From Bordetella parapertussis (GTDB lineage Bacteria; Pseudomonadota; Gammaproteobacteria; Burkholderiales; Burkholderiaceae_B), in assembly GCA_943331855.1 (NCBI GenBank), contig CALQNE010000205.1, positions 1 through 6,329 of the forward strand: a stretch of DNA of 6,329 bases. Reading direction: 5' to 3'. The translations under genes and the position numbers were made by a program. The notes beneath the pieces were generated by a model. The model saw only the letters and a program-made list of their open reading frames with translations. It did no database searches and was not told the origin of the DNA. How positions within the stretch are numbered: position 1 is the stretch's first letter; each line of letters begins with the position of its first letter. This document shows positions 5,666 through 6,329 of this stretch, piece by piece.

Positions 5666-6329
5666 ATGAGCGCAACAGGTTCACGTTTTGTCACCATTAC
5701 CGAAGTCGGTACGCGTGACGGTTTTCAGGCTGAAAAAGAGCAGATCAGCGTTGCCGATAAGGTTGCGGTGATTGACGCGTTGATTGATGCAGGCTTACGC
5801 AGCGTTGAGGCGACTTCGTTTGTGTCGCCCCGTGCGCTGCCACAATTGGCGGATGCGGCCGACGTCATGGCGCAGGTGCAACGCAAACCCGGCGTTAAGC
5901 TTGCCGTGTTGGTGCCTAACGCGCGTGGTGCCGAGCGCGCTGCAGCGGCCAAGGCCGATGTGATGGTGGGTTTTATTTCGGCTAGCGAAAGCCACTGCAA
6001 AACTAATTTGAATAAAACGATTGATGAAGCGATTGCTGATTTTGCACAAGTCGTGCCAATCGCCAATCAGTGGGGCATCAGCATGCACGGCGGCTTAGCC
6101 ACGGCCTTTGGTTGCCCGTTTGAAGGTGATGTGCCGATTAATAACATTCTGAAGATTGTCGGCGCCTATCATGCACACGGTATTCGCCGAATCGGTTTTG
6201 GCGACACGACTGGTATGGCGACCCCACCTGTGGTGACGCGTACCGTTGAGGCCGTTCGCAATAAGTTTCCGGATGTGCAAATCGCCCTGCATTTTCATAA
6301 CACCCGCGGCGTAGGCTTAGCCAACGTGA
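5666..6329 (+). CDS. HMG-CoA lyase-family protein, 3'-truncated
   Basis: HMGL-like TIM-barrel enzyme related to hydroxymethylglutaryl-CoA lyase, which splits 3-hydroxy-3-methylglutaryl-CoA into acetoacetate and acetyl-CoA. The frame is open from ATG 5666 to the window end, giving 221 residues of an expected 300 or so. Motifs in order are EVGTRDGFQ at 13-21 (Arg17 catalytic and Asp18 metal ligand by family analogy), ATSFVSPRALPQLADA near 49-64, VLVPNARGAERA near 81-92, SASESHCKTNLN near 104-115, GFGDTTGMATP near 177-187, and LHFHNTRGVGLAN at 208-220, with His209 and His211 as metal ligands. The usual EVGPRDGLQ reads EVGTRDGFQ here. The glycine-rich loop with the catalytic cysteine lies beyond the window, so activity cannot be confirmed. 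The neighbouring CoA-transferase could supply its CoA-ester substrate. It could act on a related 3-hydroxyacyl-CoA rather than HMG-CoA itself. Confidence 0.93.
   Translation, partial: MSATGSRFVTITEVGTRDGFQAEKEQISVADKVAVIDALIDAGLRSVEATSFVSPRALPQLADAADVMAQVQRKPGVKLAVLVPNARGAERAAAAKADVMVGFISASESHCKTNLNKTIDEAIADFAQVVPIANQWGISMHGGLATAFGCPFEGDVPINNILKIVGAYHAHGIRRIGFGDTTGMATPPVVTRTVEAVRNKFPDVQIALHFHNTRGVGLANV

Noticed and set aside
5725..6066. Antisense open frame of 113 codons opposite the lyase gene
   Set aside because: It is Ala/Ser/Thr-rich low-complexity translation opposite a gene with clear HMGL motifs on the + strand, which is typical of a mirror frame.

Overview
The window looks like a chromosomal segment from a betaproteobacterium, most likely Burkholderiales and possibly Alcaligenaceae-like. 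The reasons are a lipB-lipA pair, a Bug-type (TctC family) periplasmic solute-binding protein next to a CaiB/BaiF CoA-transferase and an HMG-CoA lyase-like gene, and moderate GC coding sequence. The genus cannot be fixed from the sequence alone. All recognised genes lie on the + strand.

Layout. (1) Positions 2-1503 carry the protein lipoylation pathway: the 3' part of lipB (octanoyltransferase, cut by the window start), then a complete lipA (lipoyl synthase) 62 nt downstream. LipB attaches octanoate to carrier domains and LipA inserts the two sulfurs. (2) Positions 1504-1789 (286 bp) contain no convincing gene but are rich in structure. There is a 10-bp palindrome after the lipA stop, a long AT-rich imperfect hairpin (1520-1563), a plain unassigned stretch, and a 111-bp block of about 14% GC bounded by a perfect 24-bp inverted repeat (1674-1697 and 1761-1784). 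The second arm ends 5 nt before the next start codon. (3) Positions 1790-3286 encode a lone 498-residue P-loop ATPase of the archaeal-ATPase/DUF234 type, with a C-terminal nuclease-fold-like domain. Its function is unknown, and it looks like an accessory gene between two housekeeping or metabolic blocks. (4) Positions 3449-6329 form a probable catabolic operon: a Bug solute-binding protein, a CaiB/BaiF CoA-transferase, and an HMG-CoA lyase-family protein truncated by the window end. The spacings are 24 and 33 nt.

The last three genes suggest capture, CoA activation and carbon-carbon cleavage of a branched hydroxy-dicarboxylic acid; the substrate is inferred, not seen. The least explained part is the ATPase gene with the inverted-repeat block at its start. 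It lacks a Shine-Dalgarno sequence, and a promoter-like element runs up to the ATG. No RNA gene, CRISPR array or transposase gene was found.
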